DNA from: Flavivirga spongiicola
GTDB lineage: Bacteria; Bacteroidota; Bacteroidia; Flavobacteriales; Flavobacteriaceae
Assembly: GCF_030540825.1 (NCBI RefSeq)
Contig: NZ_JAUOEO010000001.1
Location: 779,001-843,000 of the forward strand
DNA: 64,000 bases
Direction of reading: 5' to 3'
This document shows positions 9,148 through 19,286 of the stretch, piece after piece. The notes under the pieces are model-generated. The model saw nothing but the letters and a program-made list of their open reading frames with translations. It searched no databases and was not told where the DNA came from. Positions within the stretch are counted from its first letter, which is position 1, and the number at the start of each line of letters is the position of its first letter. The position numbers and the translations under genes are program-made.

Positions 9148-10020
9148 TTACAGTGGCCCACGACACATTTGCTTTAAAAGGTCGATAGGAATCATTTCCC
9201 TAATTTCTATTTTTGCGTTTTTATTTTCTTTATCATAAACAGTCATAACAGAAGTTACAACACCTACCACATCTCCCGAATCGTTAAAAACTGGAGCGCC
9301 ACTTGAGCCTGGGTCAAAATTTGCTGAAATTGATTGACGAGGAGCGCCTTCTTTATAACTGAGATAGGATCTTTTAACAAACCCTCTAGAATAGGTGTAA
9401 AACATAAATTTAGGATGACTAATTATATGTACATTATCAGCAACCTTAGCATTTTCACCCAAAAAAACAGGTTTTAATACTTCATCCTGAGGCTCAATTT
9501 TAAATAAAGCCAGATCATTATCTTTGTTAGCAGCTAATACCTCAACAACGGGGTAAGTATTTCCTTGGTTGTCAATCGCAAAAACCGAAACATAATCAAT
9601 TGATTCTTTAGGGTCTTTAGCAAAAACATGATGATTGGTAGCACAAACACCCTCTTTATTTAAAACAAAACCTGTAGCTATTGAGGCATGGTGATTCGGA
9701 CAATGTCCACACAGATAAAGCTTTACTAAAATCAGAATACCATCCTGTGTTGCATCCAAATCAATCCTCCCCTTACTAGTTGTAATTGGTAACTTTACAT
9801 TTTCACTGGATTTATTTAAACCAATCCTTAATTTATCCATTTCGACAAAATTTCCAGCCTTAATTAGCTCACTCCCCTTTTTAGTGATAGAACTAGTTAT
9901 AACCCCATCATTATAATAATGATCATATTTTGACGATTCTTTATTTTGGGCATGTACGTTATTCAATTGTCCAAGTAAAATAATCATCAGTATACTTGTA
10001 ATAATTTGCTTTAAATTCAT
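9148..10020 (-). CDS. Secreted trypsin-like serine protease
   Basis: A chymotrypsin-fold protease of the HtrA-like type without a PDZ domain. Catalytic residues appear in order: His in CATNHHVF, Asp in DNDLALFKI, and Ser in DPGSSGAPVF. A cysteine- and histidine-rich stretch CGHCPNHH sits just before the catalytic His and could bind metal or form a disulfide. The open frame begins at a TTG (10077) with 19 extra residues; I prefer the ATG at 10020, which starts a normal signal peptide (ILMIILLGQLNNVHAQ). An ATG at 10044 is also possible. Embedded in the TlpA array, it probably acts outside the cytoplasm. The target is unknown, although peptide acquisition or envelope quality control would fit. 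Confidence 0.85.
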   Translation of the reverse strand: MNLKQIITSILMIILLGQLNNVHAQNKESSKYDHYYNDGVITSSITKKGSELIKAGNFVEMDKLRIGLNKSSENVKLPITTSKGRIDLDATQDGILILVKLYLCGHCPNHHASIATGFVLNKEGVCATNHHVFAKDPKESIDYVSVFAIDNQGNTYPVVEVLAANKDNDLALFKIEPQDEVLKPVFLGENAKVADNVHIISHPKFMFYTYSRGFVKRSYLSYKEGAPRQSISANFDPGSSGAPVFNDSGDVVGVVTSVMTVYDKENKNAKIEIREMIPIDLLKQMCRGPL

Positions 10021-10107
10021 CCTTTTTAAATAAATTTCAGTCATTTTGTTAAACCCAAATACTAAGGCCTTTTTCAATCAAGCCCCTGTAGTTTTGACTT
10101 ATACTTT

Positions 10108-11517
10108 TTATAAATACTTGTTCAGCAAATCGTTAATTTTTTTATCATCCGAAGGACGTGGAGCATCAACAGTGATAACCGTTCCATCTTTATTAAATAA
10201 CATAAAACGAGGAATACCTGAAATTTTATAAGCTTTTGATATTTCAGAATGAACACGATCGCTCACCTTTATTTGAACACCTTTTAATGCTTCTTTTAGA
10301 ACAAAATTTTCCCATTTCTGATAATCTTTATCTTTATCAAAGGATACACTCATAAAAACAATGTCCTCTCCATGATATTTTTTTTCCAAGGTTTTCAAAG
10401 CAGGAATTTCAGCCTTACAAGGACCACACCAAGTTGCCCAAAAATCGATATAAACCAGTTTTCCTTTGTAATCACTTAGCTTATGATCCGCACCATTTAG
10501 GTCTGTACCAACAAAATCAATGGCCTTAGCACCTATGGCAAATGCTTTAAGTGGCACTTCCATTGTTTCTAATTTCTTTTTTAAATAGTCGTTTAATAAA
10601 TAAGGGGTTACCTTCTCTTTAAACGCCATATATTCCTCATCATATCCCTGGTATCTTTTTGCTGTATGTAATGCTAGATATCCACACAAAAGTTTGCTTT
10701 GAAAAAGATTATACAGTTCATCAATTTTTCTCATGCCCTTTGGGTAACCGCCATCTAAATTTATAAGTTTATACATGGATCCTAGTCGACCTAATTCAAT
10801 TCCAAATGGCAATTCCAATATTCTTTCAGACCAAGGAGAGTTATCTTCTAAAACCTCCTTATAATAAACAGGATACGTGTCTTTGGTTGGATGCTTTGTA
10901 CGCATGGAATAAAGAAATCCTAAGTTGGTACATTTTATTTCTGAATCAACTAGTAATTTTAACAGCTCATCAAATTGGGGGTCTCCTGTTGTTATTTTCT
11001 TTTTAAAACGTGCTGCTTTTTTTACTATACTCGGTAAAAAAGGAAAAAAATCTTCATAAGTGTGATGACTTCCTAACCTCGTATATACATAGCTCGTATC
11101 AATTGTTTGGTTCCACTCTGTAAGCAAGTCATTTTCCTTGTTCGAATTTAGCAACTTGTAGCTTTCATCCTGAAGCTCGATTTTAATATCTGCTCCAGAA
11201 TCTAAATAAAATCGTTTTAAGTTGTAATAACTCCCTTTAATTGTTTTTTTGGTAGAACTATCAACAACACTAATAACATATATTCCCGGCTTATCTGTCT
11301 CGTAAGCAAAGTTAAACGCTCCATTTTCTTTTACCTCAGCGGCAACAAGTCTTGTTAGTTTGCCATGCTCAGCCTTACTCAAATAAATTTCTTTATTATT
11401 TATGTTTCCAACGTACTTACCACTAATTTTTCCTTTTTCATTAAGTTGGTTCCCCCAAGAGTTTGCACTAATACAAAGGACTAATAAACCAGTTATAAAT
11501 TTTAATGTATTTTTCAT
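10108..11517 (-). CDS. TlpA-family thiol-disulfide oxidoreductase
   Basis: Signal peptide (FITGLLVLCISANSWG), then a Bacteroidota-type N-terminal region with beta-rich start and helical middle, then a TlpA domain with FWATWCGPC (Cys364 and Cys367), GIPRFMLF and APRPSDDKK. It has the same length and layout as the paralogues at 4166 and 5578 but is more diverged, so this duplication is older. It is the first TlpA gene of the leftward array and follows a 379-bp gap with a repeat and terminator, so it probably has its own promoter downstream of the SusCD operon. Confidence 0.92.
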   Translation of the reverse strand: MKNTLKFITGLLVLCISANSWGNQLNEKGKISGKYVGNINNKEIYLSKAEHGKLTRLVAAEVKENGAFNFAYETDKPGIYVISVVDSSTKKTIKGSYYNLKRFYLDSGADIKIELQDESYKLLNSNKENDLLTEWNQTIDTSYVYTRLGSHHTYEDFFPFLPSIVKKAARFKKKITTGDPQFDELLKLLVDSEIKCTNLGFLYSMRTKHPTKDTYPVYYKEVLEDNSPWSERILELPFGIELGRLGSMYKLINLDGGYPKGMRKIDELYNLFQSKLLCGYLALHTAKRYQGYDEEYMAFKEKVTPYLLNDYLKKKLETMEVPLKAFAIGAKAIDFVGTDLNGADHKLSDYKGKLVYIDFWATWCGPCKAEIPALKTLEKKYHGEDIVFMSVSFDKDKDYQKWENFVLKEALKGVQIKVSDRVHSEISKAYKISGIPRFMLFNKDGTVITVDAPRPSDDKKINDLLNKYL

Positions 11518-11542
11518 TATTGAAATTTTTTATTTTTAAACT

Positions 11543-11705
11543 CGGATTATGCATTAGAACTTCGTTATGAAGGTTGAAAATGCAATAAAACCTGATGTTT
11601 TCTAAGTTTTAGTATAGCATCGCTCTGGTGAAACTTAAAAATATAGCACAGCGATAGGTTTTGAAGTAGTTTCAGACTGTAATAGATTTTCTAATGCATA
11701 ATCCG
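11543..11705. repeat. Nested palindromic element (MITE-like), non-coding
   Basis: Perfect 16-bp terminal inverted repeats (CGGATTATGCATTAGA at 11543-11558 and its complement at 11690-11705) enclose 131 bp with further partial symmetry, including ATCGCT and AGCGAT. No reading frame of note is inside. It occupies most of the 379-bp gap 11518-11896, whose remainder holds the terminator at 11840-11880 and AT-rich sequence. Confidence 0.75.
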
Positions 11706-11839
11706 GGTTAAACATAGCTATCGCACGTTCAAGTCTAAATTAGACTCAAAACATTAAAGATTTTTTAAATAAATATTAATGTGAAAAAACTAACAATCAG
11801 CCAGTTAATAATCAATTAACATTCTAATGAATAATGATA

Positions 11840-11880
11840 ATAACAAAGGGCTGATTGATGAAAAATCAACCCTTTGTTAT
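11840..11880 (-). terminator. Terminator of the SusC-SusD operon
   Basis: A perfect 11-bp inverted repeat, ATAACAAAGGG (11840-11850) and CCCTTTGTTAT (11870-11880), is extended inside by TTGAT/ATCAA. It lies 16 bp beyond the stop of the PKD-like gene on the minus strand, where the last gene of the operon would need a terminator. Confidence 0.7.
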
Positions 11881-11896
11881 CAAAAAATTAATTAAT

Positions 11897-13399
11897 TTAA
11901 AACCGTTCTCTGTAGGTAATACTTTCAATTTTACCAAAGCCAGTATAGCTCTCTTCTAAAACTATTTGCCCATTTACAGGAGGTACTGTATACAATTCCA
12001 TAGTTCCATTAGATCCCTCAGTTCCTGAAGGATCATAACTACAAACAATTAGTTTTTTATTTATTTCGCTGTATTCAGTTTTCCAATACGTAACGATATC
12101 ATGAAACTTTATTAAGGTAATTTCTTCGGTTCCTTTATCCAACATAAGTTTAGTGGTACCTAGCGAAAAGTCATACTGATACACTTTACCGCCTACAGCA
12201 TAGAATAGATATCCAAAATCCGGACTAATAGCATAACCTGTAGCTTGGTCAAAATCTGTAGCTAGTATTTCTCCATAATAAGATTGCACAAAATCCCTGG
12301 AATTAAATAATGCTAAATAGTTTTTACCATCGTTCGGATCATTTAATATGGCAAATATGGAATCATCGAACAATGCATTATAATCGTTGCCTACCATATA
12401 TACTAAATCTTTACCTGTAGTATAGTCGAATAATGTACCCACACTAGAAATGACATTTGTAGTACCATTTTGGGTTTGAACAAAACGCTTATTAGTATTA
12501 TCATACAAAATAGTAGAGAAAAAACCAGATCCTTTTCCTATCATAGAGGAAGCTTCAAAATTCACACCCCCTATTCTATTAATTGGTGTACTGTAATTTA
12601 ATTGCCAGATCCTGTAATGAAGATATATGTTACCATCTTTAACAACATAAGATTGACCACCATTAGTAGCAACCATATTATCTGCTTCTAAATCTTCCGG
12701 CTGGGTCGTATCAAATTCCTGAGAAAGGTTATAAGCTTTGTTCCATCCAAAAGTATCTGGCTCTAATTTGGTTGTACCATTTCCAGAAGTTGACACATAT
12801 ATACCTTCAAAAGGTTTAGCACTCCGATTAAAATACACAAAACCTGGGGAGCCTTGCAGTGTTAGTTCCGAGCCTACAAAACTAAGAACATCTTGTTTGG
12901 GAGCAAGAAAATCTTCGTCTATAAACGGAATCATATCTAATCTGGATTCGCTACCTACACTACTTAGCAACAACCATCCCTCGAAAATAGCATTTGCCAC
13001 TCTAAGGGTTGCTTTACTTTGCCACTCTATATTTGTTGAGTTATCAGTTATAAAATAGTGGATTGTATAATCCCCAGGCAGCAATTCAAGTTTAATATCA
13101 AGATCTTTGGTCGTTGCTAATTCGGTTACTTCATCCTCATCAATACTCGATGCTTTAATTTTTACGGCCACCCATCTATATGAATAATCATTTTGACTTC
13201 CAGAACCTTGAGTAAAAGTAACCTCAGGGCTTATTTTAAAATCGTCGAATCTTAACAGCGCATATTCGTCTTGAATTCCTTCAAAGACTACTTCGTTAAT
13301 ATCTTTATAATCATAGTTCCCTTCATCTTCTAAACAAGAAGAAAGTACTACAGTGATTAAAAGCGCTAACATTAATTGTATTTTTATATATTTTTTCAT
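11897..13399 (-). CDS. PKD-like family outer-membrane lipoprotein
   Basis: The lipoprotein signal (ALLITVVLSSC) is followed by an acidic stretch and a PKD-like beta-sandwich domain (about residues 30-130). A long beta-rich region with repeated phrases such as GWLLLSSVGSESRLD and ATDFDQATGYAISPDFGYLFYAVGGKVYQYD suggests a beta-propeller-like second half. This matches the PKD-like lipoproteins that accompany SusC/SusD/DUF4843 in Bacteroidota. The frame reaches a TTG at 13423, but the ATG at 13399 gives a proper signal and is chosen. As the last gene of the operon it is presumably a surface ligand-binding accessory. Confidence 0.8.
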   Translation of the reverse strand: MKKYIKIQLMLALLITVVLSSCLEDEGNYDYKDINEVVFEGIQDEYALLRFDDFKISPEVTFTQGSGSQNDYSYRWVAVKIKASSIDEDEVTELATTKDLDIKLELLPGDYTIHYFITDNSTNIEWQSKATLRVANAIFEGWLLLSSVGSESRLDMIPFIDEDFLAPKQDVLSFVGSELTLQGSPGFVYFNRSAKPFEGIYVSTSGNGTTKLEPDTFGWNKAYNLSQEFDTTQPEDLEADNMVATNGGQSYVVKDGNIYLHYRIWQLNYSTPINRIGGVNFEASSMIGKGSGFFSTILYDNTNKRFVQTQNGTTNVISSVGTLFDYTTGKDLVYMVGNDYNALFDDSIFAILNDPNDGKNYLALFNSRDFVQSYYGEILATDFDQATGYAISPDFGYLFYAVGGKVYQYDFSLGTTKLMLDKGTEEITLIKFHDIVTYWKTEYSEINKKLIVCSYDPSGTEGSNGTMELYTVPPVNGQIVLEESYTGFGKIESITYRERF

Positions 13400-13511
13400 G
13401 TGTTTATATTTATTTTTTCTCAATGGTCACATGTAACATCCTTATAATCATCATTGCTGTACGATTAAGTTTAAAAAATAGATGTTTCATTTTTTCTTAA
13501 TTAAAAACAGG

Positions 13512-14285
13512 TTATGCATAAGGGCCCACTATCATTTCTGATCCATCATCTTCTAAAACTGGTGTACCATTAGCTTTTTGATCTTCTAAATGTTGTTTTA
13601 ATACTCTTATATGTGATAAGAATTCTCCAAATGGTGGGAATTCATTATAATTTGGCACAGGTATATCGTTTAATTCAGCTATTAGGTATAGTTTTTTTGC
13701 AGAGAAAGGTCCCAGCCACCCCGCTAAAGAACTCCATTTAGAAGGCTCTGTTAGAATATCGGAAATTAAAAGTTCAAATTCATCATAACTAACCGGCCTA
13801 TTTGCATTACTACTCAAAATAGTTCCTGTTAAATTAGTTTCGAAATTTTCGTTTGAAACTAATTGCAACTTCAACAAAAATGGTTGATCTTTCATATCGG
13901 CAGTTCTATTAACAGTAACCGGTATAAAACCACCAACACTATCTGCAGGAATCACAACATTATCTGGAATACTAAAATGTACACTCCCTTGAGCTGTAGA
14001 TGCTTCATGCACTCTAACGCCTATAGTTCTATCTGAATTAGCCGTATATCCATGTACCTTAACAGGAATGTTAAATATAGAGTCTGTAACTGTTGGCAAT
14101 TCTAAAGCAAAGCTCAGAGAAAGACTATCCACTTGGTCACTACCAAAACCATTCTGTCCCTCTTTTGCCCATTGGAAATAAACAACATCCTTACCACTAA
14201 AAAGGGCAGGCTCCTCTTTTTCGCAAGCCGAAAAAGCGAACACTATGGTACAAATTAAAATTATTGATTTTATATATTTTTGCAT
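13512..14285 (-). CDS. DUF4843 lipoprotein
   Basis: The lipoprotein signal (CTIVFAFSACEKEEP, Cys21) is followed by a beta-rich domain opening with a VVYF segment, the usual start of DUF4843. The C-terminus (about residues 165-257) is helical and ends in a GPYA tail. The family is known only as part of SusCD operons and has no defined biochemical role; surface-exposed accessory binding protein is the usual inference. It lies 53 bp downstream of susD and 112 bp upstream of the PKD-like gene. Confidence 0.8.
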   Translation of the reverse strand: MQKYIKSIILICTIVFAFSACEKEEPALFSGKDVVYFQWAKEGQNGFGSDQVDSLSLSFALELPTVTDSIFNIPVKVHGYTANSDRTIGVRVHEASTAQGSVHFSIPDNVVIPADSVGGFIPVTVNRTADMKDQPFLLKLQLVSNENFETNLTGTILSSNANRPVSYDEFELLISDILTEPSKWSSLAGWLGPFSAKKLYLIAELNDIPVPNYNEFPPFGEFLSHIRVLKQHLEDQKANGTPVLEDDGSEMIVGPYA

Positions 14286-14338
14286 AATATTTAATTTTAT
14301 TACTGTATTTGAGATACAGTAGATAATTATTGAGTTAA

Positions 14339-15832
14339 TTAATCATTTCTAAAATTAGTTTCAGATAATGGTAAAGGCACCACATAAGTAGATACGTTCA
14401 TATCTACGGTACCAGAATCTGAAGAGCCATCTGGAATGGTAGAAAAATTGTGTCGTTTATAGTAAAAAAACAATTGTCCTTCACCATAAAACTCTTTTTC
14501 ATATTCCTTCAATAGTTCAACATTAATATCAACATCAGCTGGCAAATCTATTAGGCCTCTATTAAATCGTACTGTGTTTAAATACCCTAGGGCTAATGTA
14601 GCATCTAATTCTGCTTCTGCTGCGATATAATACATTTCGCTTATTCTTACCAATGGCTGCATAAACTTAAAGCCTACTTCTGCTTCACCCGGACCAACGC
14701 TAATTTCAACAAACTTAAAAAAGGTTTTAGTATCAAAACCTCCAATACTAGGTACAGCCCAAGTAGAATTAAAACGATAATCATTTAAGTTCGCCTCAAA
14801 AACAGTTTCTAAACGCGCGCTGTTAGAAGTTAAAACAAATCGCTGACCTAATTCATCGCTAAAAAAACGATCATATTGATTATATAAATTGTTGTTTTGT
14901 ACAGCAAACAATACTTCTGAAGAAAAAATACGGTCTGCTTTTTTACCTGCAGAAATAACATCCAATGGATCCGTCCATGCAAACCATTTCGAAGCTTCAT
15001 TAATAACTGTTTTTGCTGCGGCTAAAGCTGCTATATTATCGCCTGCATATAGATTTGCTCTAGCTTGTAATGCTTTAACAGCAAAATAATTGAGCCTTAA
15101 GTTTCTAAATCTATAAAAATCAGAACCATTATAATCAAACTCAGGGTCTTCGGGTTCCACATCTTCTTCCAGAATGGCAATTTTACCAAATTCTCTTATG
15201 GGGTCATTTTCCAAAAGACCTTCTGCAATAGCTAAATCAGCCAAAATAAGCTCCATAACTTTCGTTGCAGGTAAAATGGCTGTTAATTCTGCTTTAGCTT
15301 CTGTATTGTAAGGAATGGCATCTGCTTCTGGGTTTTCACTATATATAGGTCCAAATAGCCTTAACAAATCGAAATGATGCATCGCTCTAAGTGCGATAGC
15401 TTCTCCTTTTAAAAGGTTCTTTTTTTCTTCGGAAAGCGCACCTTCATAGGTATCTAAACCACTAATAAAGTTATTTATGTTTAAAATATTAATATACATA
15501 TTTGACCAAATAGCATTGAAACCTCCTTGAACAACACTATCGTCATAATCATAAATCCCATACCTATGCCAAAACCTTGGTTGAAGGTCTTCTAAAGTAC
15601 TATATCTTTGTGCTAAAACATCTACCGTTGTCATGGTTAAGTTTCCGCCATATATATTATCACTTGCCATACTGGAATAAACATTGTTTAGTGCAGCATG
15701 TATTGATGATTCATTACTAAACACAATAGATTCTAATAATTTATCTTCTGGTTGTACATCTAAATAATTACTACAAGAAAATACGAGTACACATCCTAGT
15801 ATTGCTATCCAGCTTTTTAAATATTTTTTCAT
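14339..15832 (-). CDS. SusD/RagB-family outer-membrane lipoprotein
   Basis: The lipoprotein signal (LGCVLVFSCSNYLDVQPED, Cys20) is followed by the SusD N-terminal region, with tetratricopeptide-like helices (ALRAMHHFDLLRLFG near residue 148) and a typical C-terminal segment (MYYIAAEAELD, LNTVRFNRGL, EFYGEGQLFFYYKRHNF). SusD proteins cap the SusC channel and bind the ligand at the cell surface. It starts 17 bp after the SusC gene, as expected. The ligand class cannot be read from sequence alone, but the absence of glycoside hydrolases and presence of peptidases around it argue for peptides over glycans. Confidence 0.95.
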   Translation of the reverse strand: MKKYLKSWIAILGCVLVFSCSNYLDVQPEDKLLESIVFSNESSIHAALNNVYSSMASDNIYGGNLTMTTVDVLAQRYSTLEDLQPRFWHRYGIYDYDDSVVQGGFNAIWSNMYINILNINNFISGLDTYEGALSEEKKNLLKGEAIALRAMHHFDLLRLFGPIYSENPEADAIPYNTEAKAELTAILPATKVMELILADLAIAEGLLENDPIREFGKIAILEEDVEPEDPEFDYNGSDFYRFRNLRLNYFAVKALQARANLYAGDNIAALAAAKTVINEASKWFAWTDPLDVISAGKKADRIFSSEVLFAVQNNNLYNQYDRFFSDELGQRFVLTSNSARLETVFEANLNDYRFNSTWAVPSIGGFDTKTFFKFVEISVGPGEAEVGFKFMQPLVRISEMYYIAAEAELDATLALGYLNTVRFNRGLIDLPADVDINVELLKEYEKEFYGEGQLFFYYKRHNFSTIPDGSSDSGTVDMNVSTYVVPLPLSETNFRND

Positions 15833-15849
15833 GTCTTTAATTTTTTTAT

Positions 15850-18800
15850 TTAGAAATAGGCTTTTAAACTAAACGAAACGGCACGTGCAAAGGGGTAGTC
15901 TATACCACGTTCTGTTCTTACTGAAGAAATGCGAAATATTTCATTCATATAGGCATTTAATCTTAATTGGCTTAATCCCAAATGGTTCATCCAGCTTTGA
16001 TTTTTAAACTCATATCCAAGATTAATCGATTCACCAATAATGACATTCTCTTTTTGAATAAAACGTGATGAAATTGGTGTGTTACTAAAATCTGTAATAG
16101 ATTTGAATCTTGAAACATCTCCTGGGTTGATCCATCGATCATTTAGTACTCGAACATCAAAGTTATTTAATCGCTCTGTTGCACTAATGTTTTCTACCTT
16201 GTTAAACAGTGCGGTATTTAAAACATCTCCACCAAAACGGTAACGAAAGTTAATACCAAAGGTGAAATTTTTTAAACGTAAGTTACTGCTAATCACACCT
16301 TCTATAGATGGACGAGAGTTCCCCATAACTTTTTCGTCTTCTACATTATATTCGTAGGTTGGTAACCCGTCTTTTGTTAAAAAAGCTTCCTGCCCGTTTC
16401 CAGGATCAATCCCTAAAGATTCTACCACCCATAGATCTTCTGGGCTAAAACCATCTCTAAAACGAAGTAGTGAACGACTAGAAATTTCATTGTCATTTAA
16501 TGAGTTTAATGTATTTCTAAACCCACCATATTCACTTTTTATAGAAGATGTTGTAACCCCTAAAGTCCAAATCGTGTTATTTTCCGGATTATATATTGGC
16601 GAATATCTTATAATAGCTTCAACACCTTTTGTATTTAGATTTCCTGTATTTAAAGGGTAGCCAAAAACACCCGTAGACGACGGCAAATCAATACGTACCA
16701 CTAAAGGGTCTGTTTTTTTGTTAAATGCATTAAGAGTTGCGCTTAGCCTATTTTTAAATAATACCAAATCGATACCAACACTTGCATCGATGGTTTTTTG
16801 CCATTCTAAATTAGGGTTTGCCAAGGTTTGAAGACCAAGAGTTTGTCCAAAAATAGTAACATCTTGATTGAAATTATAAATTGAGACTGATGACAGACTT
16901 CCAAAACCTTGATTTCCCGTAGATCCTATATTTCCTCTTAATTTCAACATTGAAATTTTTTCTGGATCCATTCCAAATTCATTATGTAAATTCCATCCAG
17001 CACCAACAGCCCAAAATGGCGAATACCTTTGGTTAGATCCAAAAACCGTTGAACCATCTAAACGATATGTGCCATCAAAAAGATACTTATTATCAAAAGC
17101 ATAGTTAATACTTCCTAGTAAATTTATTCTTCTGTATAGACTTTGTCCAGTTGCAGGCTTTGAATCTGGCTTATAGCTAAATGAGAATGCAGGGTTACCA
17201 TTAGTTCCACTAGGAAAACCTACAGCATTAATACCTAATCTTTTGTTATCTGTTTCTTCAGCTTCAACTCTTAAGTTTGCCGTTAGTTGGTGCTTTTCTT
17301 TAAATATGTTTGCATAAGTGGCCATCATATTTACTTTATAGCTAAACACATCAGAACGCACATTTTGATAACTTCCTTTTTCAAAAAATGCTGTATTTTC
17401 AAAAGACGTATGTTCTGGCGGTAAAAACTTTTCTAAGGTTGTAATTCCTTTACTCAATTGTAAGGCTGCCTGAAGTCTTAACTTAGGATTAAAAGTCCAA
17501 ATAGCTTGTAAGTTATTTGTTATTGCATAATTTTTATTATTATTTATACCATTTAGAGTGGCATTATATAATGGATTTACTATCTGATTACTTTTAAAAA
17601 TGTCATCAATATCTAAAAACTTGGTAATATTTCCAGTTGCATCCGTTTGTCTAAAATATGGATTAGCATTAGCAAAGTTAGAAAATGAACCATAAGGCGT
17701 TTCGTTAGCATCAAACCCATTAATGTAAAGCCTATTAGTTATATTTAATTTATCTTTTCTGTAGGTAAGACTTATATCGGCTCCCCAAGTAGAGCGGTCC
17801 GAACCAATCATAGCACCATTTAATTTTTTATAATTAAGCCCTACTCCATAAGAAATAGCATTTTCTCCGCCACCAATGTATAGCGAGTGACCCAATGAAG
17901 TTCCTACTCTAACGGGTTCATTTAACCAATAGGTATCTACCCCTCTTTCTATTTCAGCTAAAATACTATTGTAGCTTTTGTCTAAATCAAATTGATTGGT
18001 ACTTTCTGTTTCCGGAATCCTGTAACTCCAACGTCCTGCCAGTTTTTCATACTGTAACTTTTGTGTTGAATTCATTAAATTATAAACACTCAAATCTGGC
18101 ATTTCGATTCTAAAATCAGAATTATAAGTGACCTGTAATCTCCCTCCAATGGGTCTTAATGTTTCTATAGCAATAACTCCATTAGCTGCCTTTGCCCCAT
18201 ATAAAGCTGTAGACGAGGCATCTTTTAGTATAGTAATAGATGCGACACGATTCATATCTAAATCTACAATTCTTTGTAGTGTCGTTTCAAAACCATCTAG
18301 AATAAATAGTGGTTCGTTAGGGTTGCTACCAAATTCATCTCTTATATTGTCTGTAGATATACTTGTTTTTCCACGAACCTCTATATCGGGTAATACATTT
18401 GGGTTAGAGCCAAGATTATTATTTTCTTGAATGACAAATGAAGGATCTAAAGTCTTTAAACTTTGAATCACATTTAAATTACCAATAGCTTTAAGTTCTT
18501 CTCTGTTAAATGTTTGAGTTGCTCCGGTAAAGCTTTCTCTTTTTCTTTGAACAATCCCCGTAATTACAACTTCATCTAATTTCGAAATATCTTCTATTAA
18601 TTTTATATTAATGACATTCTGCCCATTTACCTCAACTTCTTGAGATAAATAGCCAACGTAACTAAAAACAAGAATTGATTTTTCATCAGTATTAATAGTA
18701 TAGTTACCATCATAATCGGTTGTAGTTCCTAAATTAGTCTCTTTAATTTTAACAGTTGCTCCAGGTAATACTTCACCATTTTCATCAGTAACATTACCTT

Positions 18801-19188
18801 TTACTTTAATTACATTTTGAAAATTCCCAATAGAAACAGGAGTAATTAGTAAAATGTTTTCGTTTAGTTGTACTTTAAAATTGCTTCCCACAAGGTCTGA
18901 AACAATTTTTAATACATCCGTGTCTTTATAATTTACCATAACAACACGATCTACATCAAGTTCCCTGTGACTAAAGAAGAAGTCAACTTTTGTGGCTTTT
19001 TTAATACCTTTAAAAGCCTCAGACAGCTTTGTCTTACCCAATTCTAATGTGATTTTTTGAGAATAAGAAAAAGCAGCAATGTTAAAAAATAAAATGCTTA
19101 AAATAAGACACCGTTTCATAAGTAGTAATAGAATTTCTTTTCGTCTTTCAAATAATCTACATAGTCTTGTAGTTGATTTTTTTTTCAT
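15850..19188 (-). CDS. SusC/RagA TonB-dependent transporter with STN signalling domain
   Basis: At 1112 residues this is a full-length SusC. Domain order: an extended N-terminus with hydrophobic signal (about residues 24-43), an STN domain (LGKTKLSEAF to ILLITP, about 50-120), a carboxypeptidase-regulatory-like domain (VKGNVTDENGEVLPGATVKIKET), a TonB plug (LDEVVITG onwards, with ILKDASSTALYGAKAANGVI) and a beta-barrel ending in FSLKAYF. The STN domain allows it to signal to the FecR anti-sigma factor encoded just upstream. It imports the ligand captured by the adjacent SusD using TonB energy. Confidence 0.96.
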   Translation of the reverse strand: MKKKSTTRLCRLFERRKEILLLLMKRCLILSILFFNIAAFSYSQKITLELGKTKLSEAFKGIKKATKVDFFFSHRELDVDRVVMVNYKDTDVLKIVSDLVGSNFKVQLNENILLITPVSIGNFQNVIKVKGNVTDENGEVLPGATVKIKETNLGTTTDYDGNYTINTDEKSILVFSYVGYLSQEVEVNGQNVINIKLIEDISKLDEVVITGIVQRKRESFTGATQTFNREELKAIGNLNVIQSLKTLDPSFVIQENNNLGSNPNVLPDIEVRGKTSISTDNIRDEFGSNPNEPLFILDGFETTLQRIVDLDMNRVASITILKDASSTALYGAKAANGVIAIETLRPIGGRLQVTYNSDFRIEMPDLSVYNLMNSTQKLQYEKLAGRWSYRIPETESTNQFDLDKSYNSILAEIERGVDTYWLNEPVRVGTSLGHSLYIGGGENAISYGVGLNYKKLNGAMIGSDRSTWGADISLTYRKDKLNITNRLYINGFDANETPYGSFSNFANANPYFRQTDATGNITKFLDIDDIFKSNQIVNPLYNATLNGINNNKNYAITNNLQAIWTFNPKLRLQAALQLSKGITTLEKFLPPEHTSFENTAFFEKGSYQNVRSDVFSYKVNMMATYANIFKEKHQLTANLRVEAEETDNKRLGINAVGFPSGTNGNPAFSFSYKPDSKPATGQSLYRRINLLGSINYAFDNKYLFDGTYRLDGSTVFGSNQRYSPFWAVGAGWNLHNEFGMDPEKISMLKLRGNIGSTGNQGFGSLSSVSIYNFNQDVTIFGQTLGLQTLANPNLEWQKTIDASVGIDLVLFKNRLSATLNAFNKKTDPLVVRIDLPSSTGVFGYPLNTGNLNTKGVEAIIRYSPIYNPENNTIWTLGVTTSSIKSEYGGFRNTLNSLNDNEISSRSLLRFRDGFSPEDLWVVESLGIDPGNGQEAFLTKDGLPTYEYNVEDEKVMGNSRPSIEGVISSNLRLKNFTFGINFRYRFGGDVLNTALFNKVENISATERLNNFDVRVLNDRWINPGDVSRFKSITDFSNTPISSRFIQKENVIIGESINLGYEFKNQSWMNHLGLSQLRLNAYMNEIFRISSVRTERGIDYPFARAVSFSLKAYF

Positions 19189-19248
19189 AAATTTGTTTGT
19201 TTAGTTAAATAATCGGTTTTCAAAATTTTTTAGCTAACAAAAATTAAT

Positions 19249-19275
19249 CCGGAAAATGTTGGTAGCATTTTCCGG
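19249..19275 (-). terminator. Hairpin between fecR and susC
   Basis: A perfect 10-bp stem, CCGGAAAATG (19249-19258) and CATTTTCCGG (19266-19275), with a 7-base loop lies 11 bp after the fecR stop. On the minus strand an ATTAATTTTT stretch follows. It may end the fecR transcript or limit read-through into susC. A T-run also follows on the plus strand, so it could work both ways. Confidence 0.65.
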
Positions 19276-19286
19276 TTTTTTATTAA

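Noticed and set aside
12738..13058. Plus-strand 106-codon frame opposite the PKD-like gene
   Set aside because: Antisense shadow of a well-supported gene with no independent signals.
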